Shown in pieces: positions 10,041 to 19,065 of a DNA stretch of 43,779 bases. The first letter of the stretch is position 1; the number at the start of each line of letters is the position of its first letter. The stretch lies in the NCBI GenBank assembly GCA_003170415.1, contig PMZJ01000016.1, forward strand, positions 1 through 43,779, in the 5' to 3' direction. The notes under the pieces are model-generated. The model made no database searches. It was not told where the DNA came from and saw only the letters and a program-made list of their open reading frames with translations. The position numbers and the translations under genes were made by a program. The stretch comes from Phycisphaerales bacterium (lineage in GTDB: Bacteria > Planctomycetota > Phycisphaerae > Sedimentisphaerales > Anaerobacaceae).

Positions 10041-10115
10041 TCGGGGTGACTGGATTCGAACCAGCGGCCTCTTGGTCCCGAACCAAGCGCTCTAGCCAAG
10101 CTGAGCTACACCCCG
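10041..10115 (-). tRNA. tRNA-Pro (anticodon CGG)
   Basis: Read on the minus strand the sequence folds as a full cloverleaf. The acceptor stem is CGGGGTG with CACCCCG (seven perfect pairs) plus discriminator A. The D arm is GCTC/GAGC, the anticodon stem CTTGG/CCAAG with loop TTCGGGA giving anticodon CGG, and the T arm contains GGTTCGAATCC. CCA is not encoded. It reads CCG proline codons. Confidence 0.95.
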
Positions 10116-10134
10116 CTGAAAGAGAGCAGGTGAG

Positions 10135-10197
10135 CAGTAGAAAGGTGACAGTTGAGCAGAAAATAATTCTGCGAACCTGCGGCCAACTGCTCTACTG
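10135..10197. repeat. Interrupted inverted repeat upstream of tRNA-Pro
   Basis: Three nested arm pairs face each other: CAGTAGA (10135-10141) with TCTACTG (10191-10197), CAGTTG (10149-10154) with CAACTG (10184-10189), and CAGAA (10157-10161) with TTCTG (10167-10171) around AATAA. It lies between priA and the tRNA, so it could be a priA 3' hairpin or a short mobile repeat. Confidence 0.5.
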
Positions 10198-10258
10198 TTC
10201 AAATTTCCCTGCTTTCGCAACAATATGAAATTTAGCATATCGCCAGTGGATTTGCAAC

Positions 10259-12634
10259 CTATAAAAGGTCAACGGGGTCGATGTCGGCAGCAATCGTAAC
10301 GGCGGGGCGGACAGGGGGGGAATTGCGGAGGGTCGTGAATAACTTGTGCAAAACGGCGGGCTGAGGGGCCTGAAGAATTATCTGCATACGGTGGAAGGTC
10401 TGGATTCGGCTGATGATTGCCTGTATGGGACCGCGAACCCTGATTTGTAATTTTTCGTCGGCTACGATGCGGTCGATTTTTTCACGCATCAGTTTGGCGG
10501 CAAGTTCGAGTTTTTCGTGTGTCCTGTCGCGAAGGGTAATCAGGGCCAATCGCCAGAAGGGGGGCAGGTTGCAGGCGTTTCGGTGAGTCAGTTCCTCTTT
10601 TACAAAGCCCTCGAAATCGTTTTTGAGGGCGAATTGAATCGCGGGCTGATTTGGTAGAAACGTCTGGATGAAGACGATGCCTTTTTTGGCGGAACGGCCC
10701 GCGCGGCCTGCGACCTGTGAAATCAATTGGAAGGTGCGTTCGTTGGCGCGGAAATCGGGGAGATAAAGCGAGGTGTCCGCGCTGATGATGCCGACGAGGG
10801 TTACGTTGGGAAAGTGCAGGCCTTTGGCGAGAATTTGAGTGCCGGCGAGGATGTTGATTTTGCCCTCGCTGAAATCACGCAGGACGCGGTAGTAGTCGGC
10901 GCCTTTCATTGAGTCGCTATCGACGCGAGCGATTTTGGCGTTTGGGAATTTTCGGGCGAGGTCCTCTTCGAGGCGTTGCGAGCCGAGGCCAATCATAGTC
11001 ATACCTTTGCGGCAGAGGGGACATTTTTCGGGGACGAGAGTTTGTGAGCCGCAGTAGTGACAGATTGCGAGGCCTGAGTGCATGTGCCTGCCCGTGATTG
11101 TGGGGATTGGCGCGATTTGTCTGCCCGTGGTTTTGTGGAATGTCAGCGTTACGTCGCAATTTCGGCAGCGCAGGATGTGTTTGCAGGAGGGGCAGAATAT
11201 GAAGTTGCTGTAGCCACGGCGATTGAGGAGCAGGATTGCCTGCTCGTTTCTGGCGAGTGTTTCGGTGAGTTGATTTGTCAACGGCTCACTCATCAGTTGC
11301 GAGGCGAAGTTCTTCATATCTACAAGTCGCATTTCTGGGAAGGGGAAGTTCATCACGCGTTTGGGCAGGCGGACCATATTGAAAAACGCCCTTTTTGTTT
11401 TGCAGTTTTGCAGCGTTTCGAGTGAGGGGGTTGCGCTTCCTAATATGCAATGGGCATTGCAGAGTTGGGCGCGTTTGATTGCGACGTCTCTGCCGTGATA
11501 TCGGGGAGTGGTGTCCTGTTTGTAACTTGATTCGTGTTCTTCATCGACTACGATGAGGCCGAGGTTTGCGAGTGGTGCGAAGACGGCGGAGCGTGCGCCG
11601 ATAACGACGTTGGCTTCGCCTGATTTTATTTTGTGCCATTGCGTATTTCGCTGGGGGGCGGTGAGGCCTGAGTGCATAACCGCGATTCGGTCGAACCTTG
11701 CGCTGAATCGCTGGATGGTCTGCGTGGTCAGCGCGATTTCGGGGAGCATTACGATTGCGCTTTTGCCTTTTTTGATTGTTTCTTCGATTGCTTTTATGTA
11801 AAGCTCGGTTTTGCCGCTGTCGGTGACGCCGAAGAGGAGCGTAACGCCGAATTTATCTTCGTTGATTCTGCTGATTATATTCGCGAGGGCTTTTTGCTGG
11901 TCATCGTTGAGGATTACCTTTTCCCGTTTAATGAGCATACCTTCGGGCATAGCGGGCAGGGATTTGAGGACGGTTCTCTGTGCTATTTTGATAATACCTT
12001 TTTCGACGAGATTTTTGACGGGGACATCGGTGCAGCCGACGGCTTCGAGTAAATCGTCAAGCTCAACTGCCGATTCGATTTCGAAGGCGTTTGAGTTTAT
12101 CAAATGCTGAACAATCTGTTTTTGCTTTTTACCCTTCATTTCCTCGGTGGTCTTGTTAATCTCCTCCGGGGCGACGGCTAAGTAAACGTATTTTTGTTTT
12201 TTTTCACCTGCGCCTTTTTTGACGGCTCCGGGGACAATTGCGCCGAGCACCATACCGAGCGGGCATACATAATAATCGCTAATCCAGCGAGCTAATTCCA
12301 TCAGGCCGGTGTCAACCAGCGGCTCTTTGTCAACTACAGCCGAGATTACCTTGAGTTTGAATTTTTTGCCTTTGTGTTCTGCCTTGCCCCCCAGGCAGGC
12401 CTGGGGGCTAACCAATTGTTGTATTTCAACGCAGAAGCCGGTTTCGAGCTTGTTTGATTTTCCGAAGGGCGTTTCGATTCGCTGGCCTACGGCGATGGGC
12501 CAGAGTTTGTCGGGCACGAGGTAATCAAATTCGGCATCGATGCCCGACTCGAACGCCACGCGGATAAGGCGGCCCGCGGGGGCTTTGTCGGTTTTGTCCT
12601 CGCCGAATAAGCTGTTTTGCTCATATTTGCTCAT
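10259..12634 (-). CDS. priA: Primosomal protein N' (replication restart helicase PriA)
   Basis: 791 residues, slightly longer than the usual 730. PriA binds stalled forks and D-loops and helps reload the replicative helicase. Visible: an N-terminal 3'-DNA-binding region; Walker A GVTDSGKTE near 270, where most homologues have GVTGSGKTE; the DEEH box near 363; a cysteine cluster near 478-545 (CPSCKHILRCRNC, then CHYCG and CPLC) that binds two zinc ions; and helicase motifs including GTQILAKGLHFP and QVAGRAGR. Two oddities add length. About 18 extra residues containing TTGRQ and ITGRH sit between LTFHK and CHYCG. A palindromic repeat is translated near residue 77 as SPQACLGGKA. It is probably the last gene of a minus-strand group with the two membrane-protein genes, though a repeat-bearing gap of 113 bases separates it. 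Confidence 0.96.
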   Translation of the reverse strand: MSKYEQNSLFGEDKTDKAPAGRLIRVAFESGIDAEFDYLVPDKLWPIAVGQRIETPFGKSNKLETGFCVEIQQLVSPQACLGGKAEHKGKKFKLKVISAVVDKEPLVDTGLMELARWISDYYVCPLGMVLGAIVPGAVKKGAGEKKQKYVYLAVAPEEINKTTEEMKGKKQKQIVQHLINSNAFEIESAVELDDLLEAVGCTDVPVKNLVEKGIIKIAQRTVLKSLPAMPEGMLIKREKVILNDDQQKALANIISRINEDKFGVTLLFGVTDSGKTELYIKAIEETIKKGKSAIVMLPEIALTTQTIQRFSARFDRIAVMHSGLTAPQRNTQWHKIKSGEANVVIGARSAVFAPLANLGLIVVDEEHESSYKQDTTPRYHGRDVAIKRAQLCNAHCILGSATPSLETLQNCKTKRAFFNMVRLPKRVMNFPFPEMRLVDMKNFASQLMSEPLTNQLTETLARNEQAILLLNRRGYSNFIFCPSCKHILRCRNCDVTLTFHKTTGRQIAPIPTITGRHMHSGLAICHYCGSQTLVPEKCPLCRKGMTMIGLGSQRLEEDLARKFPNAKIARVDSDSMKGADYYRVLRDFSEGKINILAGTQILAKGLHFPNVTLVGIISADTSLYLPDFRANERTFQLISQVAGRAGRSAKKGIVFIQTFLPNQPAIQFALKNDFEGFVKEELTHRNACNLPPFWRLALITLRDRTHEKLELAAKLMREKIDRIVADEKLQIRVRGPIQAIISRIQTFHRMQIILQAPQPAVLHKLFTTLRNSPPVRPAVTIAADIDPVDLL
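12388..12407. repeat. GC-rich palindrome inside priA
   Basis: CCCCCAGG (12388-12395) and CCTGGGGG (12400-12407) form an eight-base-pair stem around CAGG. It lies wholly inside the priA reading frame and is translated as SPQACLGG without breaking it. It looks like a short dispersed palindromic element rather than native PriA sequence. Confidence 0.6.
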
Positions 12635-12690
12635 ATTGCGAGGATTGTCCCAGCAGGCGGAAACACTGTCAAGTATGGCGAAAGTTTGAG

Positions 12691-12739
12691 TTTTAAAAGG
12701 GCCCCCTTCGAGAAGCTCAGGGCTCCTGACCCCTTTTTC
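12691..12739. repeat. Composite palindromic repeat between genes
   Basis: On the minus strand AAAAAGGGGTCAGGAGCC is followed by CCCTGAGCTTCTCGAAGGG and then GGCCCTTTTAAAA. The inner unit CCCTGAGC-n-TCGAAGGG (12704-12722) belongs to the same family as the copy at 41024-41048. The outer AAAAAGGGG/CCCTTTT arms resemble the hairpin inside thiL. It lies between the 12748-13422 gene and priA and may act as an RNA hairpin there. Confidence 0.55.
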
Positions 12740-12747
12740 ACGTTTTG

Positions 12748-13422
12748 TTACATATCCGGGACGACTTCGGGATACAACTGACCCGTTGGGCTGATTTCGA
12801 AGACGTAAATCAGGCCTTCTTTGAGCTTTGAATACACGGCGTTACCGTAAATGGCCGTGATGCCGTCCTGTTTCAGTTTTTCCGCATCGTTAGCCAAATC
12901 CCAGATATTAGACCAGAACATCTTTCTTTGTTTGATTGGCAATCGACTCAACAAATCGGCGTATCTTGCGGGTTCTGCGCCGGGTGATTCAATCGCGAAG
13001 CCATTCTGCGGAGCCATAGTTTCGCCGTAGATTCTTCGCCACAGGTACATCGCCCGCTCTTTGCCATCCATTACCATTTTGTTGTCGAATTTCACTATCA
13101 ATGCGTCGAAGTGAACGATGTCGCCTTCGATTGTGTAGTCCTTTTCGAGAATTTTTTTCGTTTTGTCGTCTCTGGCCGTCTCGACGAATCGCAGCGTTGT
13201 CCAAACCTTGCCGTCTTTGGTTTCCTGTTTGATTACCTTTGCGTATCCAATCTGCTCCTCGGTAGTCAGGTTTGTTATTGCTTCCTTGAGCTGCTTATTT
13301 TCGGTTAGCAGTTGGTGAATGGTAATTTCCCGCAGGAGGTATCCTCGCCCGAAATAGCCGACGGCGACAAGTCCGACTACAAGCAGGAGCAAGACCGTGA
13401 TTCTGATTTTAGCGGTTCTCAT
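12748..13422 (-). CDS. Conserved membrane-anchored protein of unknown function
   Basis: 224 residues. A short positive N-terminus leads into one membrane segment at about residues 8-28 (ITVLLLLVVGLVAVGYFGRGYLL). A short coiled-coil-like stretch follows (QLLTENKQLKEAITNL), then a soluble domain that should lie outside the membrane. The C-terminal part contains AIYGNAVYSKLKEGLIYVFE and ends TGQLYPEVVPDM. Close relatives seem to exist in other Phycisphaerae, but I know of no named domain. AAGGA stands five bases before the ATG. It starts ten bases after the DUF486 gene and is almost certainly co-transcribed with it. Confidence 0.75.
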   Translation of the reverse strand: MRTAKIRITVLLLLVVGLVAVGYFGRGYLLREITIHQLLTENKQLKEAITNLTTEEQIGYAKVIKQETKDGKVWTTLRFVETARDDKTKKILEKDYTIEGDIVHFDALIVKFDNKMVMDGKERAMYLWRRIYGETMAPQNGFAIESPGAEPARYADLLSRLPIKQRKMFWSNIWDLANDAEKLKQDGITAIYGNAVYSKLKEGLIYVFEISPTGQLYPEVVPDM

Positions 13423-13431
13423 ATTTATCCT

Positions 13432-13785
13432 TTAACTTGGCAACGTGAAGCCCCTGAACATAAAATACGCGGCGGCGAGCAGGCACAAGCCGGCCCAGAG
13501 GAAATCCAGCTTGAGCGGTTGCTTCATATATAAGACGCAAAACACCGCGAAGACGGTCATAGTTATAATTTCCTGGATGACCTTCAACTGTGCCAATGAG
13601 AAGTATTGAAAGCCGATGCGATTGGCGGGGACCTGGAGGCAATATTCGAAAAACGCGACCCCCCAGCTTGCCACGATGGCGATGAAAACCGCCTTGCCCT
13701 TGAGGTCCTTCAAATGTCCGTACCAGGCGTATGTCATAAACAAATTCGACCCAATCAGCAGCACAATCGGCGTCATCCATCTCAT
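13432..13785 (-). CDS. DUF486 / DMT-superfamily small membrane protein
   Basis: 117 residues with four hydrophobic segments (starting near residues 5, 34, 72 and 95). The pattern of SNLFMTYAWYGHL, ASWGVAFFEYCLQVPANRIG and LKVIQEIITMTVF is characteristic of DUF486, a half-size relative of drug/metabolite transporters. It should sit in the inner membrane, probably as a dimer; the substrate is unknown. It is the first gene of the minus-strand group that runs towards priA. AAGGA lies about twelve bases upstream of the ATG. Divergent from the ABC exporter genes. Confidence 0.9.
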   Translation of the reverse strand: MRWMTPIVLLIGSNLFMTYAWYGHLKDLKGKAVFIAIVASWGVAFFEYCLQVPANRIGFQYFSLAQLKVIQEIITMTVFAVFCVLYMKQPLKLDFLWAGLCLLAAAYFMFRGFTLPS

Positions 13786-13908
13786 AAACTTCTTATCCTT
13801 AATATGCGACCATCATCCGGTTATCGTTCCCATACTTCATCGACCAATACGGCTTTGGTCAATCAGCGTCAATATCGAAATTCTGTTACGCCTGAGGCGG
13901 GATTGATG

Positions 13909-13937
13909 TTGATTATTGCCCGCCGTAGTCATAATAT
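13909..13937 (+). promoter_or_regulatory. Candidate sigma-70 promoter of the ABC exporter
   Basis: TTGATT (13909-13914) and TAATAT (13932-13937) are separated by 17 bases and lie about 60 bases before the ATP-binding protein gene, in the divergent gap of 211 bases. The gap holds no other gene. Confidence 0.45.
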
Positions 13938-13996
13938 AAATTCCATTAAGAACCGCGTTCGCCATATCGGCGAGAAAAACAATTAATAGAACGCTT

Positions 13997-14806
13997 ATGC
14001 CTTATACTGATAACATTATTGCCGTTAAAAATCTCGTAAAGCGGTTTGGCGATTTTGCCGCCGTCAATGACATATCTTTCAACGTCAAAGAAAAGGATAT
14101 CTTCGCGTTCCTCGGTCCTAACGGCGCCGGAAAAACGACGACAATCAAAATGCTCATTACGCTGCTTTCGCCGACCAGCGGCTCAGGGATAGTGGATGGG
14201 CGAGATATTGTGCACGATGCGTCGGGAGTGCGAAGGGTTATCGGGTATGTTCCGCAGATGATTTCCGTCGATGGGACGCTCACGGCATACGAAAATCTTA
14301 TGTTAATGGCCCGGCTTTACGATATTCCTTCACGCCAGCGTAAGGCACGTATCAGCGAAATGCTGGCCTTCCTTAAACTGGAAGATCATTCTCAGTCGCT
14401 TGTCCGGATGTTTTCGGGAGGTATGATTCGCAAGCTCGAGGTAGGCCAGGCGATGCTTCACCATCCTCGCGTGCTTTTTCTTGACGAGCCGACAACCGGG
14501 CTCGACCCCGTCGCAAAACAAAGTGTCTGGGAGCATCTTCAGGAGCTTCGCAGCCGGTTCGGCACCACTATATTCTTCTCCACGCATAATATGGAAGAGG
14601 TCTCTGACGTAGCCGACCAAATCGCCATTATGAACGCCGGTAAAATTGTGGTGACAGGAACGGTCGCACAGCTTATCGAAAAAACCGGCAAACAAGATGC
14701 CACCCTCGAAGATGCTTTCATATTTTTCACGGGTGACATCTTGCAGGAAACAGGCAGTTTCCGCGATATAAAGCGGGCAAGGCAAAGAGAAAATCGATTA
14801 AGATAA
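13997..14806 (+). CDS. ABC transporter ATP-binding protein (DrrA type)
   Basis: 269 residues, one nucleotide-binding domain. Walker A is GPNGAGKTT near 39-47, the Q-loop lies in GYVPQ, the signature is FSGGM in place of the usual LSGGM, Walker B is VLFLDEPTTGLDP, and the H-loop is STHNMEEV. The length and the C-terminal tail after VVTGTVAQLIEKTG fit the DrrA/ABC-2 exporter group, which moves drugs, polysaccharides or lipids outward. The next gene, 12 bases on, is its membrane partner. The substrate cannot be told from the sequence. No strong ribosome site is visible before this ATG. Confidence 0.93.
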   Translation: MPYTDNIIAVKNLVKRFGDFAAVNDISFNVKEKDIFAFLGPNGAGKTTTIKMLITLLSPTSGSGIVDGRDIVHDASGVRRVIGYVPQMISVDGTLTAYENLMLMARLYDIPSRQRKARISEMLAFLKLEDHSQSLVRMFSGGMIRKLEVGQAMLHHPRVLFLDEPTTGLDPVAKQSVWEHLQELRSRFGTTIFFSTHNMEEVSDVADQIAIMNAGKIVVTGTVAQLIEKTGKQDATLEDAFIFFTGDILQETGSFRDIKRARQRENRLR

Positions 14807-14818
14807 TACGCGATTACA

Positions 14819-15595
14819 ATGACAGGTTATTTTTCACAAGTTACAAAAAAGTCGTATATAATGGCCGAGATGGAGGTCAGGAAGCTGCTCCATGACCCGA
14901 CCGAGCTTATCACGCGGGCGGTCCAGCCGGTTCTTTGGCTGGGCGTTTTCGGAGAGGCGATGAGCAAAATCAGGGCGATTCCAACCGGCGGCTATACCTA
15001 TTTACAGTTCATCACGCCGGGAATTCTCGCGCAATCCGTTACTTTTATCGCTATTTTCTACGGTCTGTCGATTATCTGGGAGCGGGATATGGGACTGCTC
15101 CAGAAATTGCTTGTTACGCCTACTCCCCGCATGGCACTCGTTTGGGGGAAAATGATATCTGCTGGTATTCGCGGGCTTAGCCAGGCGGTTATAGTTTTCC
15201 TTTTCTCACTGCTGCTCAGCGTCCACCTGCGATTTACGCCGCTTGTTATTCTCGGCGTCGTCGCTATTACAATGCTCGGCGCGGGTTTCTTCACGGGCAT
15301 GTCTATGATTATGGCCTCGATTGTGAAAACAAGGGAACGGTTTATGGGGGTCGGGCAGGTTGTAACCCTTCCTCTGTTCTTCGCCTCGAATGCTATTTAT
15401 CCCATAGATATTATGCCCAGATGGCTCCAGATAGTTGCCAATGTTAACCCCATGAGTTATATGGTGGACGGCCTCCGGGCGCTTCTTGTCACCGGCGACC
15501 TTTCGCATATTCCTTTGGACATCGGCGTACTTGTTGCCGCAACTTTGTTTATTTCCTTCATCAGTGCTTATATGTATCCTAAAGTGGTAATTTAA
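14819..15595 (+). CDS. ABC-2 type transporter permease (DrrB type)
   Basis: 258 residues with six hydrophobic segments, the first near residue 35 and the last at the C-terminus. The N-terminal amphipathic stretch KLLHDPTELITRAVQPVLWL, the segment RDMGLLQKLLVTPTPRMALVWGK and the ATMLGAGF-like region are typical of ABC2_membrane permeases that work as dimers with a separate ATPase. It pairs with the ATPase gene 12 bases upstream. Exporter function is secure; the cargo is unknown. It has no clear ribosome site and is probably translated by coupling to the upstream gene. Confidence 0.92.
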   Translation: MTGYFSQVTKKSYIMAEMEVRKLLHDPTELITRAVQPVLWLGVFGEAMSKIRAIPTGGYTYLQFITPGILAQSVTFIAIFYGLSIIWERDMGLLQKLLVTPTPRMALVWGKMISAGIRGLSQAVIVFLFSLLLSVHLRFTPLVILGVVAITMLGAGFFTGMSMIMASIVKTRERFMGVGQVVTLPLFFASNAIYPIDIMPRWLQIVANVNPMSYMVDGLRALLVTGDLSHIPLDIGVLVAATLFISFISAYMYPKVVI

Positions 15596-15697
15596 TCTCA
15601 CCGGGTTGACTTAACCGGATAGGTATTGATATTTCCCCAGTATAATCTTAACATAAACCCTTTTAAGACGGCATCAACCGAAGAAACGGGGTAAACA

Positions 15698-15907
15698 GTG
15701 CCTATATACGAATATAAATGCGATGACTGCGGCAAGATAACCGAGTTACTTGAAAGCAGCGGCACTAAAGGCGAGAGAAAGTGCGCCCATTGCGGCAGCG
15801 GGAAGTTGAAAAAACAGCTTTCGGTGTTCTCAGCGCAGGTCAAAGAGGGTCAGTCAAAGAAGTGTTTCGGGTGCAGCGATAACAGTTGTCCACATTCGAG
15901 AAGGTAA
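15698..15907 (+). CDS. FmdB-family zinc ribbon protein
   Basis: 69 residues starting at a GTG with GGGG seven bases upstream. [13 protein letters not shown] at the start and [18 protein letters not shown] make the usual CxxC...CxxC zinc ribbon of the FmdB regulatory-protein family. The C-terminal tail holds three more cysteines (CFGCSDNSC), possibly a second metal site. The role of the family is not settled. A good -10 box, TATAAT, is at 15641-15646, without a matching -35. The stop is only ten bases before leuS, so the two are probably co-transcribed. Confidence 0.88.
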   Translation: MPIYEYKCDDCGKITELLESSGTKGERKCAHCGSGKLKKQLSVFSAQVKEGQSKKCFGCSDNSCPHSRR

Positions 15908-15917
15908 CAAAGAGACA

Positions 15918-18473
15918 ATGGACGAAAAAATTGGTATTTACGATTTTAACGCGATTGAGAAGAAATGGCAGCAGAACTGGGAAGCCGGCAAGACCTTCAA
16001 GGCCGCCGACTGCGATGCCAGGCCGAAGTATTATGTGCTTGATATGTTCCCATACCCAAGTGCGCAGGGACTGCACGTGGGGCATCCTGAGGGTTACACC
16101 GCGAGCGATATAGTCGCTCGCTATAAACGGATGATGGGTTTCAATGTGCTGCACCCGATGGGATGGGACGCGTTCGGTTTGCCTGCGGAGCAATACGCGA
16201 TTAAGACGGGGACGCATCCTGCCAAGACCACGCAGAATAACGTCGATGGTATGCGTAAACAAATCAAGTCGCTTGGTTTCAGCTACGACTGGGACAGGGA
16301 AGTTAATACCACCGACCCGAACTATTACAAATGGACGCAGTGGATATTCCTGAACCTTTTCAATAGCTGGTTTGACGAAAAACAGCAAAAAGCAAGGCCG
16401 ATTAAAGAGCTTCCGATACCGGCGGGGCTAAGCGATGCTGAAAAGCGAAAATATATAGATGACCATCGATTGGCATACGAGTCGGAGATGCCCGTTAACT
16501 GGTGTCCTGCTTTGGGGACAGTGCTTGCCAACGAGGAAGTGGTAGGGGGCGTGAGCGAGCGAGGGGGACACCCGGTAATCCGAAAGCCGATGAGACAATG
16601 GCTATTGCGGATAACGGAATACGCGGAGCGATTGCTCGACGACCTCGTAGAAGTCGATTGGACTGAGTCGATAAAAGAAATGCAACGTAACTGGATTGGC
16701 AGGAGTATCGGCGCGGAGGTCGATTTCAAAATAGATGGTCGCAATGATAATATCCGCGTTTTCACTACTCGGCCAGATACTCTTTTCGGCGCGACTTATA
16801 TGGTGCTCTCGCCGGAGCATCCGCTTGTTGACATAATTACGACGAAGGACAAGAAGGACGCGGTGAAAAAATATCGCGAGGAAACGGCTCGCAAAAGCGA
16901 CCTCGACCGCACCGACCTGGCGAAAGAAAAAACGGGCGAATTCACCGGCGCATACGCAATCAACCCGGTCAATGAGACGAAAATCCCGATTTGGATAAGC
17001 GATTACGTTCTCATCAGCTACGGCACAGGCGCGATTATGGCTGTACCTGCGCACGATGACCGCGATTTTGAATTCGCGAAGAAATTTAATCTTGCGATTA
17101 TTCAGGTTGTTGAGCCGGCGGACGCGGAGCAGACAAAGCTTGTAAAAGAAGGGAAGTTGTGCTTCGCGGGCGACGGCACGGCGATAAACTCCGGCCAGTT
17201 CACGGGACTGAAGACACCTGAATTTAAAGAGCGAATCATCAACTGGCTTGAGCAAAAAGGGCTTGGTAAAAAGGCAATCAATTACAAACTCCGCGACTGG
17301 CTGTTCAGCAGGCAGCGATACTGGGGAGAACCCATACCCCTTGTGCATTGCGACAAGTGCGGCATAGTGGCGTTGCCCGAATCAGCGTTGCCTTTGAAGT
17401 TGCCGGAAGTTAAGGACTACACCCCGCCGCAAACGGGCGAACCGCCTTTGGCCAAGGCGACTGACTGGTTCAAGACGACCTGTCCGCAATGCGGTGGGAT
17501 TGCTTTGCGCGAGACAAATACGATGCCCCAGTGGGCGGGGAGCTGCTGGTATTATCTGCGGTATATCGACCCGAACAATAACAGTCGCTTATGCGACGGG
17601 GTGAAGGAAAAATACTGGATGTCGGTTGACCTTTACATAGGCGGGGCGGAGCACGCGGTTTTGCACCTGCTGTATTCTCGATTCTGGCACAAATTCCTTT
17701 TTGATATTGGTTCTGTCAGCACCAAAGAGCCATTCAAAAAATTAGTCAACCAGGGAATGATTCTCGGTGAAGACGGCCAGAAGATGAGCAAGTCGCGGGG
17801 CAACGTTGTTAATCCTGATAAGGTTGTCGCCGAATACGGCGCGGATTCGATGCGCCTTTACGAGATGTTTATGGGGCCGTTAGAGGCGGTCAAACCCTGG
17901 AGTATGCAGGGGGTGGAGGGCGTGCACCGGTTTTTGCAGCGTGTCTGGCGACTGATTATTAATGAGGACACAGGCAATCTTAACGCTGCAATTCAGAATG
18001 TGGAAGCTGATGAGGCGACAACGCGATTGCTGCACCAGACAATTCAAAAAGTCGGCGGCGACGTCGAGACATTTGGTTTTAATACCGCAATCAGCTCGAT
18101 GATGATTCTCACCAATCATCTTATAAAGCAGCCCGTTTTGCCGAAGGCGGTTGTTGAGCAGTTTGTGCTGGTTCTGTCGCCCTTTGCGCCGCATATCGCA
18201 GAGGAGCTTTGGCAAAAACTCGGACACGACAAGACGCTTGCTTACGAACCCTGGCCTAAGTTTGACCCGGAGCTGGTAAAAGAAGCCGAAATCGAATTAG
18301 CCATACAGGTCAACGGCAAAATCAAAGACAAGATTGTTGTCCCCGCGCAGGCAGATGATGAGCAGATAAAGCAAAAGGCACTTGCAAGTGAAAAAGTCAT
18401 TGCGGCCCTTGCGGGCAAACAGCCGAAGAAGGTAATCGTAATCAAGTCACGACTGGTAAATATAGTCGTTTAA
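15918..18473 (+). CDS. leuS: Leucyl-tRNA synthetase
   Basis: 851 residues, the normal bacterial length. Charges tRNA-Leu with leucine in the cytosol. The class I HIGH motif appears as HVGH near residue 52 in the context [18 protein letters not shown], and KMSKS is at about 621 in [16 protein letters not shown]. The editing (CP1) domain between them contains [13 protein letters not shown] and [13 protein letters not shown] zinc-ribbon-like CDKCG and CPQCGG pair is near 478 and 525, and the anticodon-binding and C-terminal domains are complete, ending in the expected VNGK...IK region. It follows fmdB by ten bases and precedes the CYTH gene by 17 bases. Confidence 0.98.
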   Translation: MDEKIGIYDFNAIEKKWQQNWEAGKTFKAADCDARPKYYVLDMFPYPSAQGLHVGHPEGYTASDIVARYKRMMGFNVLHPMGWDAFGLPAEQYAIKTGTHPAKTTQNNVDGMRKQIKSLGFSYDWDREVNTTDPNYYKWTQWIFLNLFNSWFDEKQQKARPIKELPIPAGLSDAEKRKYIDDHRLAYESEMPVNWCPALGTVLANEEVVGGVSERGGHPVIRKPMRQWLLRITEYAERLLDDLVEVDWTESIKEMQRNWIGRSIGAEVDFKIDGRNDNIRVFTTRPDTLFGATYMVLSPEHPLVDIITTKDKKDAVKKYREETARKSDLDRTDLAKEKTGEFTGAYAINPVNETKIPIWISDYVLISYGTGAIMAVPAHDDRDFEFAKKFNLAIIQVVEPADAEQTKLVKEGKLCFAGDGTAINSGQFTGLKTPEFKERIINWLEQKGLGKKAINYKLRDWLFSRQRYWGEPIPLVHCDKCGIVALPESALPLKLPEVKDYTPPQTGEPPLAKATDWFKTTCPQCGGIALRETNTMPQWAGSCWYYLRYIDPNNNSRLCDGVKEKYWMSVDLYIGGAEHAVLHLLYSRFWHKFLFDIGSVSTKEPFKKLVNQGMILGEDGQKMSKSRGNVVNPDKVVAEYGADSMRLYEMFMGPLEAVKPWSMQGVEGVHRFLQRVWRLIINEDTGNLNAAIQNVEADEATTRLLHQTIQKVGGDVETFGFNTAISSMMILTNHLIKQPVLPKAVVEQFVLVLSPFAPHIAEELWQKLGHDKTLAYEPWPKFDPELVKEAEIELAIQVNGKIKDKIVVPAQADDEQIKQKALASEKVIAALAGKQPKKVIVIKSRLVNIVV

Positions 18474-18490
18474 GCGGATATCGGGAACTT

Positions 18491-19057
18491 ATGTATATCG
18501 AAATCGAAGCCAAATTGAAGGTTGATTCGCTGAAAAAAGTGGCTCGCCGGTTAAAGGCCCGTGACGCCAAATTTCTGCGAGGGGCCGTTCATACCGATAC
18601 TTACTTTGACGACGCTAAAAAGTCACTGAGAAAATCCGACAGCGCGCTGCGGATTCGCCGACAAGTTATGGACCAGGGGCAGCCGAGGCACCCCGGCGTA
18701 ATAACCTTCAAAGGACCCCGGCGAGAAGGACGATTCAAACAGAGGCAGGAAATTCAATTCGGGATATCTGACGCCGATATTGCGGAGACGTTTCTTGCCG
18801 CGATTGGATATAAAAAGACCCTTGTGTATCAAAAGAAGCGCCAGGTCTGGCGATTAGGCGGCTGTGAGGTTGCGCTGGACGAACTGCCTCTTCTGGGGAC
18901 TTTTGTGGAAATCGAAGGGCCAAGTGAGAAAAAAATCGCCGATGTGCAGAAAAAACTGGGACTGGAGGATTTGCCGCACATACACCAAAGTTACGCCGCA
19001 TTGATGCAAAAACAGATCCGGCGACGCGGAAGGAAAAACAACAGAGTTTTCTTTTAG
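18491..19057 (+). CDS. CYTH-domain protein (class IV adenylyl cyclase-like)
   Basis: 188 residues, one CYTH domain. The ExExK signature is MYIEIEAK (Glu4, Glu6, Lys8). Further basic and acidic tunnel residues appear as TDTYFDD, ALRIRR, TFKGPRREGRFKQR and VALDELPLLGTFVEIEG. These domains bind triphosphates with two metal ions; members are either class IV adenylyl cyclases (CyaB) or tripolyphosphatase/thiamine-triphosphatase-like enzymes. Which reaction applies here cannot be decided from the sequence. The gene lies 17 bases after leuS and 8 bases before the lipid kinase gene, so all three probably share a transcript. Confidence 0.9.
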   Translation: MYIEIEAKLKVDSLKKVARRLKARDAKFLRGAVHTDTYFDDAKKSLRKSDSALRIRRQVMDQGQPRHPGVITFKGPRREGRFKQRQEIQFGISDADIAETFLAAIGYKKTLVYQKKRQVWRLGGCEVALDELPLLGTFVEIEGPSEKKIADVQKKLGLEDLPHIHQSYAALMQKQIRRRGRKNNRVFF

Positions 19058-19065
19058 CGGTTATT

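Noticed and set aside
10041..10060. tRNA 3' end as an attachment site with a second copy at the left end
   Set aside because: No repeat of the tRNA 3' sequence was seen in 1-716, and no integrase gene lies in the block; the Xer gene at 23,273 looks chromosomal.
9950..10228. Plus-strand frame over the tRNA
   Set aside because: It reads through the tRNA-Pro gene in antisense, a common false gene (the GFEPAASWSRTKR-type translation).
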